Positions 8,222 to 17,300 of a DNA stretch of 64,000 nt are shown piece by piece. How positions within the stretch are numbered: the first letter of the stretch is position 1; the number at the start of each line of letters is the position of its first letter. Position numbers and translations under genes: made by a program. Origin of the DNA: SG8-41 sp963802355 (GTDB lineage: Bacteria; Pseudomonadota; Gammaproteobacteria; Burkholderiales; SG8-41); NCBI GenBank assembly GCA_963802355.1, contig CAWDIV010000019.1, positions 372,001-436,000 on the forward strand, written 5' to 3'. The notes under the pieces were generated by a model. The model searched no databases. It was given only the letters and a program-made list of their open reading frames with translations, and was not told the origin of the DNA.

Positions 8222-9037
8222 TTGCTCGCAGTTACCATCGCCGAAATGTTGCGGCGCGAGCAGATAGCTCCCGTGGATGCTCGCGTATTGCTGCGCACGG
8301 TTCTGCGGGTGGGCGATGCGTATATCGCCGCTCATCCCGAGCAGCAGTTGACGAACGAGCAGCGTGAGGAGTACCAGGCCCTGTTGCAGCGGCGGCGGGC
8401 GGGAGAACCGATTGCATACCTCACCGGCGAGCGCGAGTTCTACAGCCTTGCTTTCAAGGTCACGTCCGCTGTATTGATTCCCCGGCCGGAAACGGAGATG
8501 CTGGTCGATCTCGCGCTCGAACGCGCCGCGCCTGGCCGCGCGTTTCGCGTGCTCGATCTGGCGACCGGCAGCGGTTGCGTGGCGGTCGCCATTGCCCGGA
8601 ATTGCAACCATGCAGCGGTGACGGCGACCGATGTCTCACGCACCGCGCTCGCGCTCGCGCGCGCGAACGCTGCCCTGCATGGGGTTGCGATCGAGCTGCT
8701 GGAGAGCGACTGGTTCGAAGGGCTAGCGGCCAGGCGCTTCGACATCATTGTTGCGAATCCGCCCTATGTCGCCGCGCACGATCCTCACCTCGAAGAGGGA
8801 GATACCCGATTTGAGCCGCGAGAAGCACTGGTCGCGGGGCTCACCGGCTATGAGTGTATCGACAGGATAGTGGCTCAGTCCTCCCACTACCTCAACCCCG
8901 GAGGCTGGCTCATCTTCGAGCATGGCTACGATCAAGCCGCGCGCGCGCGTGCGCGGCTAAACGGCGCTGGGTTCAGCGCCGTGTTTACGGTTCGTGATTT
9001 GGCGAGCCTCGAAAGGGTAAGTGGCGGGCAGGTTTGA
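8222..9037 (+). CDS. prmC: Release factor N5-glutamine methyltransferase
   Basis: SAM-dependent enzyme that methylates the GGQ glutamine of release factors. About 271 aa with the TTG at 8222 as start: AAGGAG lies nine bases upstream (8207-8212) and the protein then begins 20 residues before DARVLL, as in known PrmC. The frame is open back into prfA, so an N-terminally longer call would be wrong. Motifs are GEPIAYLTGEREFYSL (substrate-binding region), LDLATGSGCVAVAIA (SAM motif I) and VANPPYVA, the NPPY motif that positions the target glutamine. An ATG at 8246 is the alternative start. Confidence 0.93.
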   Translation: MLAVTIAEMLRREQIAPVDARVLLRTVLRVGDAYIAAHPEQQLTNEQREEYQALLQRRRAGEPIAYLTGEREFYSLAFKVTSAVLIPRPETEMLVDLALERAAPGRAFRVLDLATGSGCVAVAIARNCNHAAVTATDVSRTALALARANAALHGVAIELLESDWFEGLAARRFDIIVANPPYVAAHDPHLEEGDTRFEPREALVAGLTGYECIDRIVAQSSHYLNPGGWLIFEHGYDQAARARARLNGAGFSAVFTVRDLASLERVSGGQV

Positions 9038-9064
9038 CGGGGAGTGGCAGAAAAGGCTAAAATA

Positions 9065-9089
9065 ATGCTTGACTTAAATAGTCAGGTAT
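9065..9089 (+). promoter_or_regulatory. IscR type 1-like binding site before grxD
   Basis: The bases ATGCTTGACT (9065-9074), TAAAT (9075-9079) and AGTCAGGTAT (9080-9089) fit the known IscR type 1 pattern ATASYYGACT-RWWWY-AGTCRRSTAT at all but two positions. TTGACT at 9069-9074 could also act as a -35 hexamer, so [2Fe-2S]-IscR bound here would be expected to repress. It ends 22 bases before the grxD ATG. The match is by eye and IscR itself is not in the window. Confidence 0.6.
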
Positions 9090-9111
9090 TGGGTGATGAA
9101 ACGAGGAAACT

Positions 9112-9429
9112 ATGAATATTCAGGATGTTATTAAAGACCAGGTTATCAAGCATCGGGTTGTGCTGTATATGAAAGGCTCGCCCGATTTTCCCCAGTGCGG
9201 GTTTTCGGCGAACGCGGTCGGCATACTCAGAGCGTGTGGGGTCGATGAGTTGTTCACGGTCAATGTGCTCGAAGAGCCGGAGATCCGGCAAGGCATCAAG
9301 GAATTCGCGAATTGGCCGACCATTCCGCAGCTCTACGTGAACGGCGAATTCGTCGGCGGCTCGGACATCATGATCGAGATGTACAAGAGCGGCGAATTGA
9401 AGAAGCTGCTGGAAAAAACCACCGCTTGA
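9112..9429 (+). CDS. grxD: Monothiol glutaredoxin, Grx4/GrxD type
   Basis: Small [2Fe-2S]-carrying glutaredoxin used in iron-sulfur cluster transfer. 105 aa. It has the monothiol active site CGFS at residues 29-32, the glutathione-contacting Lys in YMKGSPDFP just before it, WPTIPQLYVNGEFVGGSDI (the cis-Pro and GG motifs) and the C-terminal MYKSGELKKLL. GAGGAAAC lies just upstream of the ATG. It follows prmC by about 75 bp, in the usual hemA-prfA-prmC-grxD neighbourhood, but an IscR-like site in that gap suggests its own iron-sulfur-responsive promoter. Confidence 0.97.
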   Translation: MNIQDVIKDQVIKHRVVLYMKGSPDFPQCGFSANAVGILRACGVDELFTVNVLEEPEIRQGIKEFANWPTIPQLYVNGEFVGGSDIMIEMYKSGELKKLLEKTTA

Positions 9430-9560
9430 GTGCCGCTCCGGATCGCGCTCGGACTTCGAAGCACACCACCTGCGTAGGCCGCTAGTTTCCTCTCCAGACT
9501 GCACCGCCCCCGGATCGGCACTAATCTGAAGCGTTGTGTCGTGCTGACCGGTTGCGGAGC

Positions 9561-10331
9561 TTATGCGACAGCCGAATACACGTACTGCACGAGCAGCGTG
9601 AGCGCGATCACCAACAGCGCCCGCTTGACCCAGACGCGGTAGCTATGCGCGTCTATCCGGTTGCGCAGCCGGACCCCGGCGAGGGAACCCGCCACGCCGA
9701 TCACGACGAGCGGCAGCGTCGCAAGCCATTCCGCGGCGGTCACCCCGCCGTATGTGGTGAGCACGGTGAACTGCGTGCTCTTGCCCACCAGAAAGCAGAT
9801 GTTCATCGCCTGCACCATCACGGCGGGTGTCAATCCCAGGGCCAGATAAAAGATGATTAGCGGCGGACCGGCAACATTCGCCGTGCCCTCGAAAACGCCG
9901 GCGGCGAGACCGGAAACGACGCCGAAGCCCCGCTCATGCCGGCGCACCACCGGCGATTCACCCAGCCCCAGGCGATCGAGGTTGAGATAGACGAGCGTGA
10001 TCAGCGCGAGCAGCAGCGAATAGGGAAAATCCGGCGCGTACACGAACAGCGACGTCCCCGCCGTCGCTCCCGCGATCATGTAGAGCGGCATCATCCAGAA
10101 ACGCGCGAGCGTGGTGCGGATCGGTCCGCTCGCGGCGAGCGCGACGAGGATGGTCGCGAGGGTAGGCAGCAGCACCGCGATGATTGCGGTTCGCATGTCG
10201 CTCACCATCGCGATCAACGGCGTTGCCACGAACGGAAAGCCGAACCCCAGCGCGCCCTGGATCAGCCCGGCGGCGAGGATCACAAATGCCACCCACGCCA
10301 GCAGTCCCGCGGAAAGTCCTTCAAAAGGCAC
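9561..10331 (-). CDS. TSUP family (TauE/SafE) anion exporter
   Basis: Inner-membrane permease of 256 aa with about eight hydrophobic segments in two repeats. The N-terminal half has GLIQGALGFGFPFVATPL and the second half GLAAGVFEGTANVAGPPLI, the family's repeated glycine-rich helices. TSUP members export sulfite, sulfoacetate or other sulfur anions. The likely start is GTG at 10329-10331; the ribosome site is weak. It is divergent from a sulfatase, which is followed by the sulfonate enzyme Xsc that releases sulfite, so sulfite or sulfate export is a sensible guess. Substrate specificity is not visible in the sequence. Confidence 0.88.
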   Translation of the reverse strand: MPFEGLSAGLLAWVAFVILAAGLIQGALGFGFPFVATPLIAMVSDMRTAIIAVLLPTLATILVALAASGPIRTTLARFWMMPLYMIAGATAGTSLFVYAPDFPYSLLLALITLVYLNLDRLGLGESPVVRRHERGFGVVSGLAAGVFEGTANVAGPPLIIFYLALGLTPAVMVQAMNICFLVGKSTQFTVLTTYGGVTAAEWLATLPLVVIGVAGSLAGVRLRNRIDAHSYRVWVKRALLVIALTLLVQYVYSAVA

Positions 10332-10391
10332 GAATTATCCGTTTGGGGACGCCGACACAAGCGGAGACCTAACAATGGAGCGGACTGTAAA

Positions 10392-10405
10392 TGAAATACA
10401 TTTCA
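10392..10405. promoter_or_regulatory. Palindrome TGAAATACATTTCA between exporter and sulfatase, candidate operator
   Basis: A perfect inverted repeat TGAAAT-AC-ATTTCA in the 297-bp divergent region. A 12/14 match, TGGAAAACATTTCA, precedes the Bug receptor gene at 28611-28624. The form resembles IclR-family boxes (TGGAAATNATTTCCA-type). The rest of this divergent region shows nothing else recognisable. Confidence 0.45.
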
Positions 10406-10628
10406 GCAATGGCGGGACTAAATCGACGATTTCATTTTTTCGTTATCCCGGCGTGCCGGTTAAAGCTGTGTCTGCCGGGTCAGTCGTGAACTCATTTCGA
10501 CCTGGATCACCCAAAGTAATGGGCGCGCCGGGATCAGTGTAGCAGCGACCCCGCATTTGAACCGGCTTCACGCCCGTGCCAACATAGGCCTCTCACCCAT
10601 CACCTATCACTCCTGCGACGCCGCGCCC

Positions 10629-12083
10629 ATGCAACCGGCAAACCTGCTCATCATCCTGTCCGACGAGCACAATCCGCGCGTGCTCGGCTGCTCCGGGCAT
10701 CCGTTGATCAAGACGCCCAATCTCGACCGGCTGGCCGGTGGTGGCACGCGTTTCACGGCCGCGTATACCAACTGCCCGATCTGCGTGCCGGCGCGCGCGG
10801 CATTCGCGACCGGCCAGTACGTCCACAAAATCCGCTGCTGGGACAACGCGATTGCGTACGACGGGCACGTACCGAGCTGGGGGCATCGCCTGATGGAGCA
10901 GGGACATCGCGTGTCCTCGATCGGGAAGCTGCACTACGCATCCTCGGATCCGCGGCGCAACGGCTTCGACGAGGAAATCCTGCCGCTGCACATCGTGAAC
11001 GGCGTCGGCGACTTGCTCGGGCTCATCCGCGACGGGCTGCCGCGGCGGCCGGGTTCGCTCAAGCTGGGACCGGAAGCCGGGCCGGGGGAGTCCGAATACA
11101 CGCGTTACGATCGCAGCATCGCGGAGGAGACCTGCGGGTGGCTCGAACGGGCGGCGCGCGAGCGTAGCGGCAAACCATGGGTGCTGTACGTCGGTTTCGT
11201 ATCGCCGCATTTCCCGCTGATCGCGCCGCCCGAGTTCTACCACCTCTATCCCGAGGACCGAGTGCCATGGCCGGACATGTACGGCGCTGCCGAGCGGCCC
11301 CATCATCCCTTCACCGACGCGATGCGCACGTGCATGTGTTTCGATGAGCCGTTCGATCCGGCGATGGTGCGGCGCGCGCTCGCGGCGTATTTCGGGCTCG
11401 TTACCTTTCTGGATGACAACATCGGCAAGATCCTGCGCGCGCTCGACGAAACGGGGCTCGCCGGGAATACGCGCGTCGTCTATTCCTCCGATCACGGCGA
11501 CAACCTCGGCACGCGGGGCATGTGGGGTAAGTCCACCATGTACGAGGAATCGGCGGGCATCCCGTTGATCATGACCGGGCCCAATATTCCGGCCGGCAGC
11601 GTGTGCGCTACGCCAGTGACGCTGGTCGACGCATTTCCCGCCATCATCCAGGGCGCCGGGTTGAGGCGCGACCCGCGCGATGCTGATTTACCCGGTTCCT
11701 CTTGGCTGGAAATCGCGCAGGGCCGCGTGCCGCAGCGCACGATACTGTCGGAATACCACGCGGCAGGCGCACCGTGCGGGTCGTACATGATCCGCCGCGG
11801 CGCCTTCAAGTACATCCATTACGTCGCAATGCCGCCTATGCTGTTCGACCTCGAGCGCGACCCGCGCGAGCGCGTGGATTTGGGGCGGGATCCGCGATAC
11901 GCGAAAGACGTCGCTGAATGCGAAGCCGAGCTGCGCAAGATCCTCGACCCGGAAGCGGTGGACCGGCTCGCCAAGGTCGATCAGCAGGCGAAGATCGCAG
12001 AGCACGGCGGACGGGAAGCAATCCTGAAGAAGGGCACGTTCCGCTATTCGCCGCCACCCGGCATCGCGCCGACGTATTTCTGA
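10629..12083 (+). CDS. Sulfatase (formylglycine-dependent, choline-sulfatase-like)
   Basis: Hydrolyses a sulfate ester through a formylglycine made from cysteine. About 484 aa from the ATG at 10629, picked because LLIILSDEHNPR follows directly and is the family N-terminus with the first metal ligand aspartates; the frame is open upstream to a TTG at 10557. The activation motif CxPxRxxxxTG is intact as CVPARAAFATG. GKLHY, VGFVSPHFPL and the second metal site YSSDHGDNLG are present. No signal peptide is seen, so it is probably cytoplasmic. It stands upstream of xsc with a 272-bp gap. Choline-O-sulfate is one possible substrate, but BetC identity is not proven, and no formylglycine-generating enzyme is in the window. 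Confidence 0.9.
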   Translation: MQPANLLIILSDEHNPRVLGCSGHPLIKTPNLDRLAGGGTRFTAAYTNCPICVPARAAFATGQYVHKIRCWDNAIAYDGHVPSWGHRLMEQGHRVSSIGKLHYASSDPRRNGFDEEILPLHIVNGVGDLLGLIRDGLPRRPGSLKLGPEAGPGESEYTRYDRSIAEETCGWLERAARERSGKPWVLYVGFVSPHFPLIAPPEFYHLYPEDRVPWPDMYGAAERPHHPFTDAMRTCMCFDEPFDPAMVRRALAAYFGLVTFLDDNIGKILRALDETGLAGNTRVVYSSDHGDNLGTRGMWGKSTMYEESAGIPLIMTGPNIPAGSVCATPVTLVDAFPAIIQGAGLRRDPRDADLPGSSWLEIAQGRVPQRTILSEYHAAGAPCGSYMIRRGAFKYIHYVAMPPMLFDLERDPRERVDLGRDPRYAKDVAECEAELRKILDPEAVDRLAKVDQQAKIAEHGGREAILKKGTFRYSPPPGIAPTYF

Positions 12084-12262
12084 ATCTAGTTACCTGGCTT
12101 GCCAGTGTCGTGACCGTGAATAGTGATGGGGTGAAGCAGCGTTTAAGTAATTGAATAAGTATAGAATATGTGTTAGCAAGTGCTCACTGTTGACTCCGGC
12201 TAGTCGGAATCGCTTACAGCAAAATCGTTAAGCTTATCCTTTTGATTCATGAGGATAGATTA

Positions 12263-12301
12263 TGAAAGCGCTTGCATGTGATTTTCGGCACCGGATATAA
12301 T
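12263..12301 (+). promoter_or_regulatory. xsc promoter with LacI-type operator over the -35
   Basis: TGAAAGCGCTTGCA (12263-12276) is a LacI-family operator with an AAGCGCTT core. Its right half overlaps TTGCAT (12272-12277), a usable -35; 18 bases on lies TATAAT (12296-12301). The ATG of xsc is 55 bases past the -10. Binding here would block RNA polymerase. The identical 14-mer stands in front of the LacI gene at 17739-17752. The rest of 12084-12262 holds no visible gene. Confidence 0.7.
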
Positions 12302-12355
12302 CCCGCCTGGCTGCCTTGAGGCGGCCTATCCGTCCTGATAGCAGAGGAGAGACCG

Positions 12356-14134
12356 ATGAACATCATGTCCGATACCAAAAATCTCACCACCGCGAACCAG
12401 CCTCAAGCAGCGGGCAAGGTGCGCATGACGCCGAGCGAAGCGTTCATCGAGACACTGGTCGCGCACAAGGTGAAGGATGTTTTCGGCATCGTCGGCTCGG
12501 CCTATATGGATGCGCTGGACCTCTTTCCCGGCGCCGGCATACGGCTCATCAATGTTGCGCACGAGCAGAACGCCGCCCACATGGCCGACGGCTACGCGCG
12601 CGTGACGAACTGGCCCACCGTGTGCATCGCGCAAAACGGCCCCGGCATCACCAATTTCGTGACTGCGGTGGCGGCGGCGTACTGGGCGCACTCGCCGATG
12701 GTGGTGGTTACGCCCGAAGCGGGCAGCCTGACCTCCGGCCACGGGGGCTTCCAGGAAACCGAGCAGCTGCCGATCTTTTCGAAGATCACCAAGTGGCAGG
12801 TGCACGTGAATTCGCCGTTGCGCATGGCGGAGCTGATGCACCGCGCGTTCGCCATCGCGCTGCACGAGCGCGGTCCGGTGCAGGTCAACATCCCGCGCGA
12901 CTACTTTTACGGCGAAGGCGACTACGAGATCCTGCCGCCGCTCGTCATCGAGCGCGCCGCGGGGGGCACGAACTCGCTCGACAAGGCGGCGAAAGTGCTG
13001 GCGGACGCGCGCTACCCGGTGATCATGTCCGGCGGCGGCATCGTGATGGCCGGAGGCGTGGATGAAGTGAAAGCGCTCGCCGAGCACCTGACCGCCCCGG
13101 TCGTGAACACCTATCTCCACAACGATTCCTTCCCGGCCAGCCACTCCCTGGCGTGCGGGCCGCTCGGTTACCAGGGTTCGAAGGCGGCGATGAAGATCCT
13201 GTCGCGGGCCGATGTGGTGCTCGCGCTCGGCACGCGGCTGGGGCCGTTCGGGACGCTCCCGCAGCACGGCCTCGATTACTGGCCAAGAGGCGCGAAGATC
13301 ATCCAGATCGACGCCGACAGCCGCATGCTGGGGCTGGTGAAGAAGGTCTCGCTCGCGATCCAGGGTGACGCCAGGCTGGCCGCGCAGGAACTGCTCAAGC
13401 GGTTGAAGACCCGCGGGGCTACGAAACCCGACAAGGCGCGGCTGGCCGAAGTGCGCCAGGAGAAGGAAATCTGGGCGAACGAGCTCGCCAACTGGGTTTC
13501 TCCCAACAAGAAAGGCCAGATCGGACCACGCCGCGCGCTCGCGGCGCTCGGCAAGGCGCTGCCGAAGAACGCGATGGTCTCGACCGATATCGGCAACGTT
13601 TGCTCGGTCGCCAACAGCTACCTCCCCTTCGAACAACCGCTGTCGTTCCTCGCCGCGATGAGTTGGGGCAATTGCGGCTACGCCTACCCGACCGCGATCG
13701 GCGCGAAAGTCGCGCGCCCGGACCGGCCCGCGATCGCCTATGTCGGCGACGGCGCTTGGGGCATGAGCCTGGCCGAGGTCATGACTTGCGTGAAGGAGAA
13801 GATTCCCGCCGTGGCGGTCGTCTTCAACAACAACCAGTGGGGCGCCGAGAAGAAGAATCAGATCGATTACTTCGACAGCCGCTTCGTCGGCACGCCGCTC
13901 ACCAATCCGGACTTCTCGGAGGTCGCACGCGTGATGGGCGCGGAAGGCTACCGCGTGGAGCACGAGGACGAGGTGGGCGATGCGCTCAAGGCCGCGGTGA
14001 AAGTGGGCAAGCCCGCGGTGGTCGAGATCATGCTCACGCAGGAGTTGGGCGAGCCGTTCCGCCGCGACGCGTTCAAGCCACCGCGGCGCCTATTGCCGAA
14101 GTACAAGAAGTACAACGCGAAGCAGTACAAATAG
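12356..14134 (+). CDS. xsc: Sulfoacetaldehyde acetyltransferase
   Basis: ThDP enzyme converting sulfoacetaldehyde and phosphate to acetyl phosphate and sulfite, the central desulfonation step in taurine and related C2-sulfonate use. 592 aa, as usual for Xsc. The N-terminal sequence MTPSEAFIETLVAHKVKDVF and FGIVGSAYMDALDLFPGAGI are Xsc-specific, as are HEQNAAHMADGYARV, GPGITNFVTAVAAAYWAHSP and GGFQETEQLPIFSKITK. The ThDP/Mg site is GDGAWGMSLAEV...FNNNQWG (about residues 463-495). AGGAG precedes the ATG. No phosphotransacetylase gene is next to it. A nearby TSUP exporter could remove the sulfite. Regulation by the LacI protein at 17803 is proposed from the shared operator. Confidence 0.95.
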   Translation: MNIMSDTKNLTTANQPQAAGKVRMTPSEAFIETLVAHKVKDVFGIVGSAYMDALDLFPGAGIRLINVAHEQNAAHMADGYARVTNWPTVCIAQNGPGITNFVTAVAAAYWAHSPMVVVTPEAGSLTSGHGGFQETEQLPIFSKITKWQVHVNSPLRMAELMHRAFAIALHERGPVQVNIPRDYFYGEGDYEILPPLVIERAAGGTNSLDKAAKVLADARYPVIMSGGGIVMAGGVDEVKALAEHLTAPVVNTYLHNDSFPASHSLACGPLGYQGSKAAMKILSRADVVLALGTRLGPFGTLPQHGLDYWPRGAKIIQIDADSRMLGLVKKVSLAIQGDARLAAQELLKRLKTRGATKPDKARLAEVRQEKEIWANELANWVSPNKKGQIGPRRALAALGKALPKNAMVSTDIGNVCSVANSYLPFEQPLSFLAAMSWGNCGYAYPTAIGAKVARPDRPAIAYVGDGAWGMSLAEVMTCVKEKIPAVAVVFNNNQWGAEKKNQIDYFDSRFVGTPLTNPDFSEVARVMGAEGYRVEHEDEVGDALKAAVKVGKPAVVEIMLTQELGEPFRRDAFKPPRRLLPKYKKYNAKQYK

Positions 14135-14140
14135 TTGAAA

Positions 14141-14213
14141 GTGACGAATACAGGTGACGATAAGGGTGACGATAAGGGTGACGATAAGGGTGACGAATAA
14201 AGGTGACGAGAAA
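14141..14213. repeat. Tandem repeat of GTGACGATAAGG
   Basis: Six copies of GTGACGA spaced by 12-13 bases lie just after the xsc stop; the three central units are identical 12-mers. It lies in the 252-bp gap between xsc and the convergent spermidine-synthase fusion gene. It is too short and spacer-free to be a CRISPR. Confidence 0.8.
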
Positions 14214-14300
14214 CCACATGCAAAAACAATTGAAAGTGGCCTGTGGCCCCTTTTTTTCTAAGTACAGCACTACACTGTAGAGGTCAGTTCATGAATAGTT

Positions 14301-14346
14301 GCCTCGCGCGCGGTCGAATGAACATCAACCATTTATGAAATCAGTT
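14301..14346. repeat. Partial copy of the approximately 150-bp hairpin-tipped repeat family
   Basis: CGCGCGGTCGAATGAACATCA through ATGAAATCAGTT corresponds to one end of the element at 41491-41530 (reverse orientation) and to 17632-17660. The hairpin end is missing. Confidence 0.6.
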
Positions 14347-14386
14347 CTCGTACGTTCACCCGTATCTCGTTACCTGCATCTCATTA

Positions 14387-17300
14387 CTATTGTTGTTTCT
14401 GTCCGGGGCCTCGTAGCGCGTGGGCTTGCAGGAAGCGCAGCTCGATGCTGAGCGGGCTGTCTTTGTCGTTGCGCACGTCGCGCTCGTAGCGCCGCCACAA
14501 AGCATGCGCCTGCTGGTGCTTGCCTTGCGCCAGGTATCCGGCCATCGCGACGGCAAGCAGATAGCGGCGGCTCGCCGCCGATTCGAGACCCCTGGTCGGT
14601 TGCGCCAACAGCTCCTCGCCGGCGACGGCCATCATCGGCGCGTCGCGCTCCGCAACACCCTTGAGCACGGTCAGCCAGCGCCGCTGCTCCGGCGGTAAGG
14701 TAGCGCTGCACCGGCTCCACGCGAGTTTTTGCCAGAGCGCTCGCGCTTCGGCGGGCGGCAAATAGGGGAGGGTCGCGTTGCCGACCTGGTAGAGCGCGTG
14801 CAGCCAGCTGTCGTATGTCGCGGGCTCCTGGCAGCGCACCAGCCGGAGATGCACCAACTCGAGATCCTTTTGCAGCGCATGCGGGATGTTTACCGGCTCC
14901 GGCGAAATGGCGGACAACAGGAAATCCGCCGCGTACCGCGCCTTGCGCATCTCCTCCGCTTTCTGGAAATCCGGCCCGCCGCCGGCGGTGGCGGGACGCA
15001 CCGGCGGCGCGTCGTCGAAGAGTGCCACGATCGGAGCGTGCGCCGAGTTGAGCGTGAGCAGCTCGGTAGCCTCGCGTCCCAGGAAGCGCAAGCGCGGAGC
15101 GTTGAGATCCAGATAGGGGTAGTAGTCCGAGTTGTAGGGGACGGCATAGCTCTCGAACAGCGGCTCGAGCGCGCGCCTGCCACCCAGCCGCCGGACATCA
15201 AGATCACCGATCGTGTGCACATTCACTGCCTTCAGCTCCTTCGCGAGCCCCGGCTTCGTGAACACGTCAGCGAGCGGGCGCGCCAGCACTGCGGGCTCTC
15301 CGGCGACGATCAGGAGATCCTTGTCGTTGGGAGTGTAGATCACGTAGTCCGGAAAGACCTGAGCCAGGGCCCCGATGACAGAGGCGAGCAGAGCGGTCTC
15401 GGTCTCGTACAGCTGCAACCATTGCACCAGCACTCCGCCGCTCGCGAGGTGCCGCCGCGCCAGGCGATAGAACTCGATCGTGAACAGGCTGGAGACCCCG
15501 CTCACCCACGGATTCGATGGCTCCGAGATGATCACGTCGTAGCGCCGGTTGTAGGTCGAGAAATAGGTCTTGGCGTCGTCGATATGGATGTGGCTGCGAG
15601 GATCTGCGAACGCGGCGGTGTTGCGCGGCCGGAACTTGCGCGCGGCCTCCGCCATGGCGGACTCGATCTCTATGGTGTCGACCGCCTCGAGATCGAAGTT
15701 GCCGAGCAGGGTATGCGTGGTGATGCCGGTGCCGATGCCGATGACGGCTACGTGCCGCGCGTCCGGTTTGATCGCAAGCGGCAGCACCGCCGTCAACGTC
15801 ATCGTGGTCTCGTCGGATACGGGCGGCCCATTCAAGTTGACCCCGCCGTCGGATTTCCCGTTGGTGCGGATCGAGCGGCCGCCGAGGAAATCGACGACAC
15901 TGACGGAGGCTGTGCGGCCGTCGTTGTAGTAGATCAACTTTGCGTCCTGCGGGGTGAAAAGCTGCCCGTGACGAAACACCCCCGATATCATCCGGTGCGT
16001 ATCGAGCTCGACGACCGCGAGTATCGTGCCGAAGACGGCGGCGGCCAGCGCAACAGCAATAGTGAGCCGCCGCGAGCGGCCCAGCACCGTCCACAGCAAA
16101 ACCAGTCCGAGCCCGACGTCGATCGCGGCGCCAGTGACTAGAGTTCCCTTCAGCCCAAGCAAGGGCAATCCGATGTGCGCGGCGAGAAATACGCCGACGA
16201 TGGCGCCCAGGGTATTGGCCGCATACACCGCGCCGATGCTTGGCTCGCCATAACCGCGCTTGAGCATAGCGTAGGTGATCAGGGGCAGCGTCATGCCGGC
16301 GCAAAAAGCGGCCGGGAACATGACCAGCAGCGCAATGCCGTGGCTCGCGACGTGGAACAGGCCGTAGCCGGTACCGGTGCGGGTGAACGCGTGCATGGCG
16401 AGCTGCATCAGCTCGAAAGTCTTGCCGTAGAGAGGCAAAGTAGCGAGCGCGGCGAGCCCCATCACGATCTGCACGATGCCGAGAAAGCGCTGCGGGTCGG
16501 CGATACGGTCGATGCGGCCGCGGATCCACAGCCCCCCGAACGCGAGGCCGAGGATAAAAGCGGAGAGCATGAGCTCGAAGGAGTGGGTCGCGCTGCCCAA
16601 AACGAGCGTCAGCATGCGGATCCAGGCGATCTCGTAGATGAAGGAGGCGGCGCCGGTCAGCGCGGCTATGGTAAGCAGCAGACGGAGTGTCCTGCGCGCG
16701 CGCCGCGGCTGAGGGGTGGCGGGAATCGGCGCGGATTCCGGAGCTGCAACGCGCGCGAGGAGGGCCACCGCTGCTGCCACCACGAGATTCAACGCGCCCG
16801 CCGCCTGCATCGTGCCGGGCAGGCCGAGACGCTCGATCATCAAGAATCCCGCCACCAGCACGCCGACGCCGGCGCCGAAACTGTTGGTGAAGTAGAGCAT
16901 GGCGAGTGCAGCGCCGGGCGTGCCGGGATAACGGCGGATCAACCCGCCGCTCATCAGCGGGAAAGTCATGCCGAGCAGCACGGATTGGGGCAGGATCAGA
17001 ACCGTGGCGAGCGTCCACTTCGCCGCCGCGGCGGAGAGCGGCGAGCCGAGCGCGGGCAGGATGTGATCGAATGCGGCTTCGGTGACGGCGACGAACGCCT
17101 CATGAAACACGAGGGCGGTCACGCCGATGACGGCTTCGGTGGCCGCGTAGGCGGCGAGGAGGTTGCGCCAGTTGCGTGAATAGCGGCCGGCGAGCCAGGC
17201 GCCGATCGCCATGCCGCCCATGAAGATGGCAAGCACCAGCGTCTGCGCGTAGCCGGCGTGGCCGAGGAAGAGCTTGAGATAGTGGCTCCAGATCGACTCG

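Noticed and set aside
12326..13963. 545-aa minus-strand open frame across xsc
   Set aside because: Antisense to the well-matched Xsc frame; composition is that of a complement frame and no start signal is seen.
14141..14213. CRISPR array
   Set aside because: Units are 12 bp and contiguous, with no spacers and no cas genes.
14729..16141. 470-aa plus-strand frame, and 16175-17179, opposite the spermidine-synthase fusion
   Set aside because: Shadows of the 1000-aa gene; no domain resemblance.
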